In this document: piece by piece, positions 25,101 through 35,400 of the stretch | How positions within the stretch are numbered: the first letter of the stretch is position 1 | Layout of the letters: each line of letters starts with the position of its first letter | Source of the DNA: Drosophila pseudoobscura | Taxonomy: Eukaryota; Arthropoda; Insecta; Diptera; Drosophilidae | Assembly (NCBI RefSeq): GCF_009870125.1 | Contig: NC_046680.1 | Coordinates: forward strand, 8,494,001-8,558,000 | Direction: 5' to 3' | Length of the DNA: 64,000 nt | Program-made: the position numbers and the translations under genes | Notes under the pieces: model-generated | Told to the model about the DNA's origin: nothing | Database searches by the model: none | Seen by the model: the letters and a program-made list of their open reading frames with translations, nothing else

Positions 25101-28100
25101 TGGAACTCCCATTTTTGAGGCCCTTAATCAAATCGAACTCTCGCTCTCTTTTCTCTCTTGGACATGCGCCGGTCGGCTGCATCCCCCGCATGCACTTCCA
25201 GCAGCTGCATCTGCCCCCCACCGGAGGCATTACTACGCCCATTCGTCACCGCCGTACAGTAGGCAGTGCCTGTTGCTGGTGCTGCTGTCGCTCCTGGGCA
25301 CCTGTCACAAGTGTCTGCGGTCCGGCCGACGCACATTGCAGCAACAGCTGCCCCACTGCACACGCGGAGCCGTTCAAGGACGGTGGTGTGGGGGGCACGT
25401 GCCCAGGCGTGGGCGTAAAGTTCAACGTGCAACAGGAAATCAGAAAAGGTCGCACAGAGTCATCGTTGTGTCGATGTCGCTGTCGTTATCATCAACCCAC
25501 AGTGGGGCAAAGTCCAAGGCGAATAAATGGCTTTGGCCAGGCTTGAATAATTTTCCAAAATTCCATCGAAAAAAGGGAAAATTTCAGGTACTGACCGTGA
25601 AAAGATCAGATTACAACAGCTAGAATTATTATGCAATAGAGTCCGGATGTTCAGGGAATTCTTGGTGTGGGAACAACCCTTAATCGACATCCCATGATTA
25701 CCGCTCGCGTCCCACTGTGCGGAAGTGCAGTTGCGCTGGAAGGTGTGACAGTCTCCGCGGCATTGCGCTCGTTTTCATGCGCTCCTGTGCCGCGAATTTC
25801 AAAGCGCCCACACAATGACTGCGGCACGGCTTGCAGCTGCATCTGCCAGGGCGTGGCAGGGAGGGGTGTCCGCAGAGAGCTCTGCCAACGGGCATAGGCG
25901 TGCAGCAGACCCCAGAGCGTGGCGTGCCCGGTGGCCAGCATCGAACGTGTGCGTCACTCATGGCAGAGGTCGCACTGTAGGAGAGCTGCGCGGAGAGTTC
26001 CCGTTAGTTGCAACCCCCAAAACGAGTGCAGTGCAGGGATGCGTGGGCGCAGGAAGCAGCAGCAGCAGCAAATTCGCTGCAGACTGGAATGCAGAGGCGG
26101 GATACAGAAAACTAGAGACTCTGCCCCAACACAGGACCAAGTGCAGCTATCCCGGGACCAGTGCTCGAGGAAACGCTCAACGTAGCGCAGGCCAACACTG
26201 TTTGGGGCCGACCGACCAGCCTGGACCGAAAACCAGGAACCAGGAACCAGGACCCAACTGCTGCTGCAGTTGTCTATATACCACTCCCTCCGCAGCCTCC
26301 GGGTGGCACCCCAACCCATCACCCATCCACCTTGGCGACCAATTATCTGGGCCCAGAATTTTCGACGGCCATCAAGTTTTCATAATTTGCAACATAAGCA
26401 TAATCAGCAGGCTGGAGCTGCAACAGCAACAACGACTATACCAACAACTACAACAACAGGTGGGTTCGGTGGCAACAACAAATAATACACATTTTATAAG
26501 AAAGAAAGAAAGAAAGAGAGAGTGAGTGAGGGAGTGCGTCTGGGGAAAAGTGAAAAATTATTTAAAAGTATACCAACTTATGGCTATTTTTAGCACTATT
26601 TGGGCTTTGGCCCGATACAGTTATCGTACATTTTGGCGCCCACACACACGAAGATTGCGCTCCACATGACATGCACATTCATGCGCACTCATCAACACAC
26701 ACACACATGCATACATACATACAAATATACATATATATGTATATAAATATATTTTGCATTTGCAACAACATTCAATGTCGTTTTGGGCAAGGTTTTTGTT
26801 TCTATAAAAATAAATCATCAAGTGTGCAAAATAAAGAAAAACAAAAGCATTAAAAAATACAAAACTGATAATGATCATTGTTGGTGTAGAGCTTGATGAT
26901 AATGATCATCATCACCATAGAGATAGACATTGGGTGGACCTCATTCCTAGAGTAGAAGTTTACATCCCTAGATAGTACATATACATAATCCCTAAAATCC
27001 TATTATCAGAAAGGTTTCCATTCTAATTGAAGATCTTTTCCAGAGGTAAGACCCTAAGGCAGCACGAAGTCCAGCCCTCTCTGCTCCCAGCGCCCTCTTC
27101 TCTTCTCTTTTGCTTCTCTCTCTGTTTCTCTCCATCTTTTAGTACCTGTTACGTATACTAGATCAATTCCGGATGGCTGCATCGAACCCCAATACCTTGT
27201 GGGCCCAAAGAATGTCGAGCTTTCAGATCAAGCAGGCGGACCTCAATCGCCTGGTGATGAACTATCTGATCACAGGTTTGTGTCCTCCCACGCCACAGGG
27301 GAAAGAAATCGTTAAAGCGGCTCCAACTTAACCCCCCACAGAGGGATACCAGGAGGCGGCACAGCGCTTCAAGGCCGAGTCGTCGCTGGAGCCGAGCTCT
27401 CTGGGTGACAGCATCGATGATCGGGTGAGGATCCGCAATGCTGTGCGCAGTGGCCAAGTGAAGTATGCCATGGACCTGGCCAACAGGCTGTATCCGCAGC
27501 TCTTCGAGACGAACAACTACATGTACTTCCACATGCAGCAGCTGCGGCTGATTGAGCTTATACGGGAGCAGAAGGTGGAGCAGGCCCTCGACTTTGCCCA
27601 GAGCAAGGAGTCCGGCCTCAGCGAGGTGCACTCGGACAACATCCGGGAGATGCAGCGCGCCCTGGCCCTGCTGGCCTTCGACAAGCCCGAGGAGAGTCCC
27701 TTCGGGGACCTGATGAAGCCCGCCTACCGGCTGCAGGTGGCCGGGGAGCTGAACAATGCCATCCTGAAGTACGAGGGCGGGGAGGTCGTCCAGCCGAAAA
27801 TGATGTTCCTCATCAAGCTGATCCTCTGGGCCCAGGACAGGCTGGAGATGGAGGGCATTTCGGACTATCGGCGTATAGATCTGGAGACGCCCGACTTTGA
27901 GGATGAGATCAAGCGGGCCTTCCAGGAGGGCTAAGTGGAAACGGCTCAGAGTGCAACCGGTGCTCCCACAAATTCGGTGTCTATGCTGCAAACTAATCTA
28001 GAAATATGAATGTTTTTTGGTGTTTTTTTTTTTGGATGTGCATAATAAATGTTTCAATATCTTGGTGTACATTTATGGTACTTTAGTCCGATTAAAATCG

Positions 28101-30043
28101 AAAGCGTTTCCATCATCAGTCGGCCGCAGTCGGCGTTATCTGAGACGCAAATTGTTCTGGTCACGTGCCGAACGAAAGCTATTTTTGTACAGAAAGAGCA
28201 AAAGTTACGGGAGTTGGCCGCTCGGGGCACAAGGTGTGTTGCCGAAAAGGTGAGTGATTATATTTCGTTTCGCACTCCTCGCAAGAAGAGGGAGGTAAAG
28301 AGAGAGAGAGAGAGAGAGAGTGCACATGCGAGTGTAAACTACAGTTGCGGTCAAAATATTGTGACTCTCGCGGATTTAACCTTCGCTCCTATTCGGGAGA
28401 GGAGGATGACTTCGGCTCTAGATCGTCTCCCATTACGCCTGCTGTGCGCATGTTGCAGGCACCCCCATTTCTGGCCAGGTCTACCACCTCACCTCAAAGT
28501 GTTGTACCAGTATTTAATAGACTTGATAATCTAATCAAGCCATTCGACGTTGAAATTAACCTTGAACTCTTTGGAGAGCCGCATCTTTTATTAGAATAAT
28601 AACAAAATATATTTACCCTTTGCACCCCCCACCAATCAAATGCAAGGTCTCGTATCAAGGTACAGGTTTTGCTACCCTTTACTTGTCCAAGGGTATATTG
28701 GGTATGTGTAAGGCCCCTTTTCGGTGGGTGGTATTGCATATAATTTGCTAGTGCCTATTTTCTTTCGTGAAAGATATTTCCTCATCCAAAATAAAAGTGC
28801 TGGGTATACCATAGTCGACCTGTTTAACCAAGGCTTTCCAACTTGTTGCTCCACAGATAACAGGGGCAGGGCGGGGCAAAATTGTGGAAAATCAAGTTGA
28901 AAAGCTGGCGCTTGTTTTGTGGTGGCTTTTCTGTGATAAGGAAAACAACTGTTTGATAAACTGCCAGTCAGCAAATACTTTCCGTGTGTGTGCTGCAACA
29001 AAGTCTTTTATTGCAATTGGCAATCGCTGTGCAATATATTAATTATTTGTACAGCAGCTGCACAAACACAAAAGCACCGACAACAACAACAACAGAAGCT
29101 CAATGAAAACGATAGATACGAACGTGCCAAGTATTTATTTAGATTTCCTTTCTTTCTTTGTTACCAAGTGTTTTTCCCTGATGGGAGGGGGGCATCCCAA
29201 AGAGTAGCGGAACAGCAAGGCTATGTTTTGGTGTTGTTTCTGTTGTTATTGCCATTACCGGCTGAGTAATGCCGTGTTACATTGCCCGATAGCGGGGCAT
29301 GTGTTTGCCTGACGACAGGCTTGTCGATTAGCGTTAACGGGCATGCGTGACAAACGGGTGTGGGGGTGTAGATGGAGAGCAAAAGCAACAACAATAAAAG
29401 CCTACTAAGTTCACCCATGTGGCTGCTGTAGCTATGCCGGTCATGAATGTTTCGAAGACGAGTCCCACAACGATACAGATTAGGTGGATTTGTGTATAAA
29501 TTTACCGCGTTGGAGTCTCATATCATATCTTATAACAAATTTCGTTTGTAGTTCGAGGTCAACGTTTGATAGGCTTTATAGAATTCCCATAAGGCCCGAA
29601 AGACGAGGGGCCAAAAGGAGCATACCACTTGGGAGCAGACCCAATGAATGAGAGTCTCCTAGTGGATAAGATGCTTATTGATTTCTTGAGGAATACGATT
29701 TGTGCGCGTTTCAGGGCAGACAGAGACTTGACGACGGCAGCCATTTTGATTTAAGCCGCACTTTTGGGGCGCGGCACCGGAGTAATGGCCCTCTGACGTG
29801 TCCTTGTGGTAGGGTAGGCGCACACTGTTCGGTTACGGTTTGCATGTCTGCTCCGGCACAAGAACAGTCACAAAAGCACGTGCGACCAAATGTATGTCAC
29901 ACAGACACACACTAGCTTACACTTACCGCTGTGCCTTCCTCAAAGGACGCCGCCTCGAAGGATTTCTTTTCGAAAACCTCTAGTAGGTCGTGTAAATCCT
30001 GCTGCGTCACATTCACAACGTTGTTCAAAGTTAGGCTGCACAT
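19104..30043 (-). CDS. EDTP: Egg-derived tyrosine phosphatase, MTMR14-type phosphoinositide 3-phosphatase
   Basis: This family removes the 3-phosphate from PI3P and PI(3,5)P2 and restrains autophagy. Six coding exons fit in phase: 30043-29927, 21416-20647, 20576-19938, 19870-19718, 19657-19301 and 19239-19104, giving 723 aa. Exon 1 encodes 39 residues starting MCSLTLNNVVNVTQQDLHDL. It is joined in phase 0 across an 8.5 kb intron to EYEISKKCEYLFKLDYSLIE. The catalytic CX5R motif is HCISGWDRT, with Cys near 400 and Arg near 406, as in MTMR14. The C-terminal third is Ser-, Gly- and Asn-rich and ends NLADQLF. The large first intron contains a GID8-family gene on the other strand. The promoter region upstream of exon 1 carries motif 1 in the right direction at 30558-30548. 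Other first exons inside the intron cannot be excluded. Confidence 0.92.
22183..22208. repeat. (GT)n microsatellite
   Basis: GT dinucleotides lie in the EDTP intron, followed by GTGAGTGAGGGA and further GTGTG. Confidence 0.85.
22719..22726. promoter_or_regulatory. DRE site inside the EDTP intron
   Basis: A perfect palindromic TATCGATA, the binding site of DREF/BEAF-32, lies about 1.3 kb into the intron and is flanked by CT and GT runs. It may mark an alternative promoter or an insulator site. Confidence 0.5.
24742..24806. repeat. Three spaced copies of GCATTGCCATTTC
   Basis: The unit (G)GCATTGCC(A/G)TTTC occurs at about 24742, 24764 and 24793 in the same direction, spaced 22 and 29 bases. 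Spacers differ, so this is not a simple tandem array. The repeated GCATTGCC core suggests a clustered binding site or a small duplication. Confidence 0.6.
27173..27934 (+). CDS. GID8/TWA1-family protein of the CTLH ubiquitin ligase
   Basis: GID8 is a scaffold subunit of the GID/CTLH E3 ligase. Two exons fit, 27173-27275 and 27342-27934, giving 231 aa, the usual size. A LisH motif is seen at about 20-52 (QADLNRLVMNYLITEGYQEA). The CTLH domain follows (about 58-115: VRIRNAVRSGQVKYAMDLAN, LYFH-like MYFHMQQLRLIELIRE), then the CRA region with ALLAFDKPEESPFGDL. The gene is nested in EDTP intron 1 on the opposite strand. D. melanogaster has two GID8-like genes as I remember; this would be the second, non-X copy. 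The poly(A) signal AATAAA lies near 28044. The shadow frame on the minus strand is discarded. Confidence 0.9.
27935..29926. other. EDTP first intron, distal part
   Basis: This holds the 3' UTR of the GID8-like gene and 1.9 kb of intron up to EDTP exon 1. A stretch around 28110-28250 has an initiator-like ATCAGTCGG with AGACGC about 28 bases downstream and a good donor AAAAG|GTGAGTG at 28251. It looks like a TATA-less promoter with a first exon, or the start of a non-LTR element. An open frame at 28345-28599 is listed separately. A GA tract lies at 28299-28319. The rest shows nothing I can name. Confidence 0.4.
28345..28599 (+). pseudogene. Open frame with coding-like composition, unrecognised
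   Basis: The frame reads about 75 codons to TAA at 28597-28599, including FNLRSYSGEEDDFG, SPITPAVRMLQAPPFLARS and IKPFDVEINLELFGEPHLLL. It lacks a good start ATG and continues upstream into simple sequence. Residue use looks protein-like, unlike the surrounding intron. It may be a decayed exon, a retroposed fragment or part of a mobile element. I cannot assign it. Confidence 0.25.
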
Positions 30044-30544
30044 TTTTGCGGCGCTGCATTTACCGATTCAATTTCAAACTGGGGTTGCACTCTACAAAAC
30101 TCTATGTGGAATCCACGCCACAGCACGCACACGGCACAAAAACACTATACACTGTAGTAAAGCACACAATTTGCGAAATACTGCCAAAAATGAATAGATT
30201 TAAACAAATCTTGTTGCTTCTTTAGCTGTTGCCTGCCCACTCGCTCTCTCTCTCTCGTCTCCCGCTCTATTGTATCTGCTGCGTATTTGATTCGTTTTCT
30301 TTCGTCTGCTTTATCGGTTTCTACGACGTTTACACGTTTCGCTTTTTTACGTTTGTTTGCTCAACGCCCTAGACGGCGACGTCACCAACAAATTCTCCGC
30401 CCGCGACGTAATCTGCACGAGTATAAAAGTCGGGTCGGATCGTATCGGTTACGCACTAGTAGTATTGTTGCTCTTCTTGCTCCGATTGCAATTAGATTGA
30501 TTATGTGTGTTTGTTTAATTTTATTTGCAATGCGAGGCGGATAA
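30044..30544 (-). promoter_or_regulatory. EDTP 5' leader and proximal promoter
   Basis: This 500-base stretch precedes the EDTP ATG. It contains CT runs near 30241-30256 (GAGA on the other strand) and ends at the motif 1 site at 30548-30558, which reads toward EDTP. A TATAAAAG box in the opposite (plus) direction lies at 30422-30429. Confidence 0.55.
30422..30429 (+). promoter_or_regulatory. TATA box pointing away from EDTP
   Basis: A consensus TATAAAAG is followed about 25-35 bases later by ATCGGTTACGCACTAG. The direction is plus, and no coding gene follows for more than 1.5 kb. It may be a remnant LTR promoter or a promoter for a divergent noncoding transcript. Confidence 0.35.
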
Positions 30545-30547
30545 GCG

Positions 30548-30558
30548 CAGTGTGACCG
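30548..30558 (-). promoter_or_regulatory. Ohler motif 1 (M1BP site) facing EDTP
   Basis: CAGTGTGACCG on the plus strand is CGGTCACACTG on the minus strand, a perfect match to the core promoter motif YGGTCACACTR. It points toward EDTP, whose start codon is about 505 bases downstream. It is also the outer end of repeat copy R3. Confidence 0.75.
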
Positions 30559-30870
30559 CGGATCGATAAAATATACCGCCAGACCGTCAGAAATATACCG
30601 AAACATACCGTCTCTTTTAAAAAATATACCGTAAATATACTGACGAATTCAAGTTATATTTTACATATTTTTGATATTCTGTCGAACATTACTAGCTAGA
30701 TAGAATGCTCAGCCCTGCCCACATAATTTTATCCGATTAATGAATCAATTTTGGCCTTGACAGGCCTATTCTAAATATTTGCTTTTATTGAGATTCTATA
30801 TAACGTTAAAAATGAAATTTAATAGATTGATGAAACTGTAAATATACCGTTGGTTCAATTTTAACCCTGG
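30548..30870 (+). repeat. Copy R3 of the dispersed motif-1/6 element
   Basis: The copy begins CAGTGTGACCGCGGATCGAT and goes on through AAAATATACCG, CAGAAATATACCG, ATACTGACGAATTCAAG, ATTACTAGCTA, GCTCAGCC.TGCCCACATAATTTTATCC, AATGAATCAATTTT, CCTTGAC, then AAAATGAAATTTAATAGATT and AAATATACCGT. The reversed copy at 52590-52970 has the same blocks in the same order over its whole length. R3 seems to lack the second inverted end. Confidence 0.7.
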
Positions 30871-30889
30871 AACAACCTTATTAGAAAGT

Positions 30890-31530
30890 ATATCGATAAG
30901 CTCCTCAGAAATATATCGTCACATTTTCAGAATATACCGTAAATATACCGATTAGAAAAACGAACTTAACCACTTATTCCCCCTCTATTCAAACAGATGA
31001 TCTACTTGATTTAAGCCGTGGAAAATAATACTCTTTGTAAATTCTCCTTGTAGATCAATCCTATACTCGCTTCGTTTCCGTTACAAAACCGTTTCAGTTA
31101 CCCAAAGCAGTTTCAATAATGTGCGATATATTTAAACCTGTGGTGAAGGGCACCCAACCCAACAATGAACAATGATGTGTGCTGTTAATGTTATCCAATA
31201 ATTACGGCATATTAACCCTTAGCGACTGTCCGAATGTCTCCAGCTTTCGGCTATTAAAGTGGCTCAGATTGTATGGTATACCATCTCGGGATAATACTGG
31301 TTGTAAATTCTTCTTGTGGAACTCAACTTTCAACTGAACTGACCAAAATTCCTGTTTTAGTGAAGTGTACTTTAATACCCACTGGTAGACTATGGGTTAA
31401 TCGTTCTCTCTCCATGATTCAAAATCATATTCCTCGATTTTTATGTTCGGTTTAATGTTACTAGCTAATATAACCCTCAGCATAAAGCAGATACTTTTGT
31501 CCGGTGGATTAATCAATTTTCTACAAGACT
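30890..31530 (+). repeat. Copy R4 of the dispersed element (degenerate)
   Basis: It contains CTCAGAAATATATCGTC, AGAATATACCGTAAATATACCGAT, GAACTTAACCACTTATTCCCCC and TTCAAACAG, all shared with R1 and R2. From about 31430 it has CCTCGATTTTTATGTTCGG, TTACTAGCTA and CCCTCAG, shared with the reversed copy near 40780-40830. It lies just left of the BEL element. Confidence 0.5.
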
Positions 31531-31717
31531 GGTTGGTTTTAAGAATTCCCTTTTACTGGATTGTATCATAATGAAAGGTTTAAACGAGAAAGGTCTACGA
31601 AAGAAAACGTCAGTGCATGAAATGAAACGTAAGTGTGTATGAACACTTGTTGCTTGTCGGCCGGTAGTTCGGACAATTTGTATACCCTAGTTCTTGTATT
31701 CTTTTAATTAATATGTT

Positions 31718-32193
31718 TGTTCGGGCGAAGCCCGAGTGTAAATTTTATACCATTGTTTTATTGCCTATCAATTCACTTTCTTTTCTATTTTGGTCATTAT
31801 ACTAAACTAACGTAACGTAAGCGTAGCTTTATCTATGCTCGCTCAGCAACATGCTCTCATTTTATCATCTATTCTTATCTATGCTCGCTCTTGTTATCTT
31901 TTCTTTCCTATGCCGTCGCTAAGCCGTCAGCAGCTGCGCCTGCTCTAGCAGTTACCGCTTGATATAGTTGGAGAACAGACCCCTTTTGTCCCCAATCTAT
32001 TACTTTGGCTCGAGATCGGCTCGCTTGCCTCATCCAAGTGTTTCACTCTAATACTATTGTAAAAGGCTCTGGCATCTTTGGCCACCCTCAACACACAAAA
32101 TACCTATAATAAAATTTATAACGTTTTCGGAAATTAATAATTTGTGAAATTATTGAACAATCATAGTCAGCGAAAAAGCTCGTTGTCTCAACA
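31718..32193 (+). repeat. BEL element 5' LTR
   Basis: This 476-bp LTR starts TGTTCGGGCGAAGCCCGAGT and ends TCTCAACA. AATAAA lies at 32108-32113. The first 18 bases hold a perfect hairpin, TCGGGC-GAA-GCCCGA. A 16-base unit, TTATCTATGCTCGCTC, occurs twice inside the LTR. No difference from the 3' LTR is seen. Confidence 0.95.
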
Positions 32194-32194
32194 T

Positions 32195-32212
32195 TTGGTG
32201 ACCCCGACGTGA
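32195..32212 (+). other. BEL element primer-binding site
   Basis: TGGTGACCCCGACGTGAT begins one base after the LTR end. It starts with TGG, the complement of a tRNA CCA end, as expected for minus-strand priming. The tRNA was not identified. Confidence 0.75.
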
Positions 32213-32450
32213 TCGTCAGTAACAATTTGGAAATAAACAATTATAAACAGTGAAAATTATCCGCTAAACATAACTGTTCGAACGCGAAGCGGTTAGTTCC
32301 CATTTCGTCGCGCGCTTGCTTACAAGCACTAATACAGCTACGTGCATTAGCGGCTTCGGGTTCGCTGCACTTGCGCTTGCATACCAAAAAAAATCAAACG
32401 GTTGGTTCTTCGATTCTTCTTTGTGCTTTGCTCGCTGCTGCCTGTCGAAA

Positions 32451-35400
32451 ATGGATGAGTCTAATGACGTGCCGGAAAACAGGGTGTCTTTTTACAAACT
32501 AAAGGCACTCTCAATATACAAAAAAGCCGTTTCACTTCGAGAGACGATATTGAATGATGAAAACAACCCAATCAGTGAAGATGCGCTAAGTGTTCATTTA
32601 AAATTCTTGGAAAAAATGTCTGACTCATTTAATGTTACTCATTCTAATTTAGAAGAGCTTGATGTAAGCGAAATTGGCAGCGACTTAAGCAACAATTTTG
32701 ACGATTTGGCGATGGAAATCGAAGTTCGTATTCGCTCAGCACTCCGCAGGACTACCCAGAACATGCCGCATCACTCAACGATACGACCCGAGCTCAACGT
32801 TACTGCCTCCGGAAATGTACGGTCACGATATCATATTCCTGACATTAAACTTCCCACTTTCCGTGGAGGTTATACTGAGTGGGCAGACTTTTACTCGATG
32901 TTTAGCACAGTAATAGATCAGGAGCCCTTTCTATCAAAGATTGAGAAGTTCCAGCACCTGCGCTCATGTTTGGATGGACCTGCCCTGGAGGCTGTTCGCT
33001 CTTTGGAAGTATCGGAGAGCAATTATGATATTGCATTGGACATTTTAAACAATCGTTTCAATAATAAACGTTTAATCTTTCAGGCACACGTCGCTGAGAT
33101 TCTGAGGCATGAGAAGGTTGAAGATGGGTCAACTACAAAGCTACGTACTTTATCGGACAAGCTTCATTCTCACATGAGAGCGCTTAGATCGATGGGTACC
33201 ATGGAGGAAATAGCTGGATGCATCATCGTTAACTCCACATACAAGTATCTCGACTCTGATACCAGGACCAAATGGGAGGAGCTGTCGCCCCCTAACGTCA
33301 TACCAACATGGGACCATTTTTCGGCTTTTTTGGAGAGGAGATGTCAAGCCATGGAGACCATGGATCAAGCTATGTCGATTCAAATCCATAGCAGTCAGGT
33401 TGGAAAACATAAACGAATCACTCATTCAAAACACAGTCTTGTTGCTACAAATACAATCGTATTGGAATGCGTGTTCTGTGATAATAAAGGGCATAACATT
33501 TACAGCTGCACTCGCTTTGGAAACCTTTCGCCATCTTTGCGTCTTAGAGAGGCAAGGAAGCTTAGAGTTTGCTTCAACTGTTTGAAGAAGGGACATCGGA
33601 ATACCTCCTGCAGTTCAGGCTCTTGTCGCACATGCGGTGAAAAGCATCATACCCTTTTACATATCAACAATCCGCTGCCTACGTCAGTTAACACGGAACC
33701 TGCAAACGCTACTACGTCTCCTATTCAGACAGACTTATGCCCAGGCCCCAATCTTTCAAGTTCTCTTGTTGCCGCTTCATCACCATGCTCGCCTCCTGCT
33801 CAGAATCTTAGCTCAGACGTAGTGCTTCTAGCCACGACAGTCATTATGATAAAGAGTCGAGTTGGTGATCTTCTTCCTTGCCGGGCTCTTCTGGATTCAG
33901 GCTCTCAGATTAATTTAATAACCTCTCGCTTTGCTCAGAGGCTTCAGCTGAAACGAGCCAAAGGGTCGGTATCAGTATCGGGTATCGGCGCTGATTCTGC
34001 ATTTCACACGGAAGGTTCAGTTAATTTGGTCATTCAATCCAGGACTTCCGATTACTTCACGAGTCTCACAGCTCTCGTTGCTCCACGTATTACAGGAAAC
34101 CAGCCTGCTTCTTCATTTGATGTATCCAAATGGGAAATGCCATCCAATATCAGCCTTGCTGACCCACACTTTAACAAATCTCAGCGCATCGATGTACTTA
34201 TTGGAGCCAGCTTATTTTACGACATTTTATGCGTTGGACAGATCAAATTGGAGAGGGGACTTCCTATAATACAAAAAACCCGTCTCGGCTGGGTTGTCAC
34301 AGGTGGAGGTCAGTACTCCCGCAGCTCAGTGCTCCTAGCTGCCTCTAGTTCGACGGAATTGAGTCAAACGCCTACCGTTGGTTTGGATGAGCTAGTGCGA
34401 AGGTTCTGGGAAGTGGAAAACTGCCACGGTCCCGCTACAGAAGCAACAAAGGAGGAAATTGCTTGCGAGGAACATTTCAAAAAACATTGCAGTCGGCTTC
34501 CAAGTGGCGAATATTGCGTTCAATTGCCTTTAAAGCTGAGTGACAGTCTTCTTGGAGATTCTTATCAACAAGCCTATCGCAGATTTCTCAATCTAGAGCG
34601 CAAGTTGGTTCGCAAACCGCTTCTCAAGGCCCAATACGCCGCATTTATAAAGGAATACGTCGATTTGAATCACATGTCCCCTGTCAAAAGTGACGCACTT
34701 AAACAATGCAAATTTTTTCTTCCTCATCACTGCGTCTTAAGAGAAGACAAAACCACCACAAAACTCCGAGTAGTTTTCGACGGATCCGCTTGTACATCTA
34801 CAGGATATTCCCTCAACGATATATTGATGTCAGGCCCAACAATTCAGCCAAAGTTAGTTACGACTCTTCTTCGATTTCGTACCTTTCGTATAGCATTGAC
34901 TGGTGACATTTGTAAAATGTATAGATGCGTCCGTGTCTCGCCCCAAGATAGTTTTCTGCAGTGCATACTGTGGCGTGACTCACCCCTCGAGGAGCTAAGG
35001 ACATTCAAGCTGGATACCGTGACCTATGGAACGAAACCAGCATCATTTCTGGCCGTCCGTTCTATGCACCAACTAGCGGCAGACGAGAGTTCGTCATATC
35101 CAATTGGCTCTGAAGTTGTGCTGCGGGACTTTTACGTGGATGATTTGCTAACGGGGGGAGATACTACAAATGAGGTGCTGGAAATAATTCGCCAGGTGTC
35201 AGGACTATTAGCCAAAGGAAATTTCAAGATCAGAAAATGGTGTTCCAACGATACATATGTACTCGATCAAACACCCCATGAAGATAGGGAAACATTTGTT
35301 AAATTTACTGATGGCAGCGATGTAACCAAGACGCTAGGTTTAGCATGGAATCCCACTTCGGATGAGCTATTATTTTCATTCTGTCCCAATCAAGTCCCTT

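Larger units (their letters stand above)
21417..27172. other. EDTP first intron, proximal part
   Basis: This 5.7 kb of intron precedes the nested GID8-like gene. It contains GT and GA microsatellites (22183-22208, 22745-22767), a perfect DRE (TATCGATA) at 22719-22726, a threefold local repeat at 24742-24806, GAAA repeats near 26500 and CA/TA repeats near 26695-26745. Open frames up to 275 codons (for example 23067-23894, 24841-25623 and 25815-26525) are low in coding character and have no recognisable domain. The DRE suggests a possible internal promoter. I see no other gene. Confidence 0.5.

Noticed and set aside
24841-26525. Two plus-strand frames of 260 and 236 codons in the EDTP intron
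   Set aside because: No family resemblance and codon use unlike neighbouring genes. Other frames of the same DNA are equally open, so these look like chance.
27158-27991. 277-codon minus-strand frame
   Set aside because: It is the complement of the GID8-like gene, which has LisH and CTLH motifs on the plus strand.
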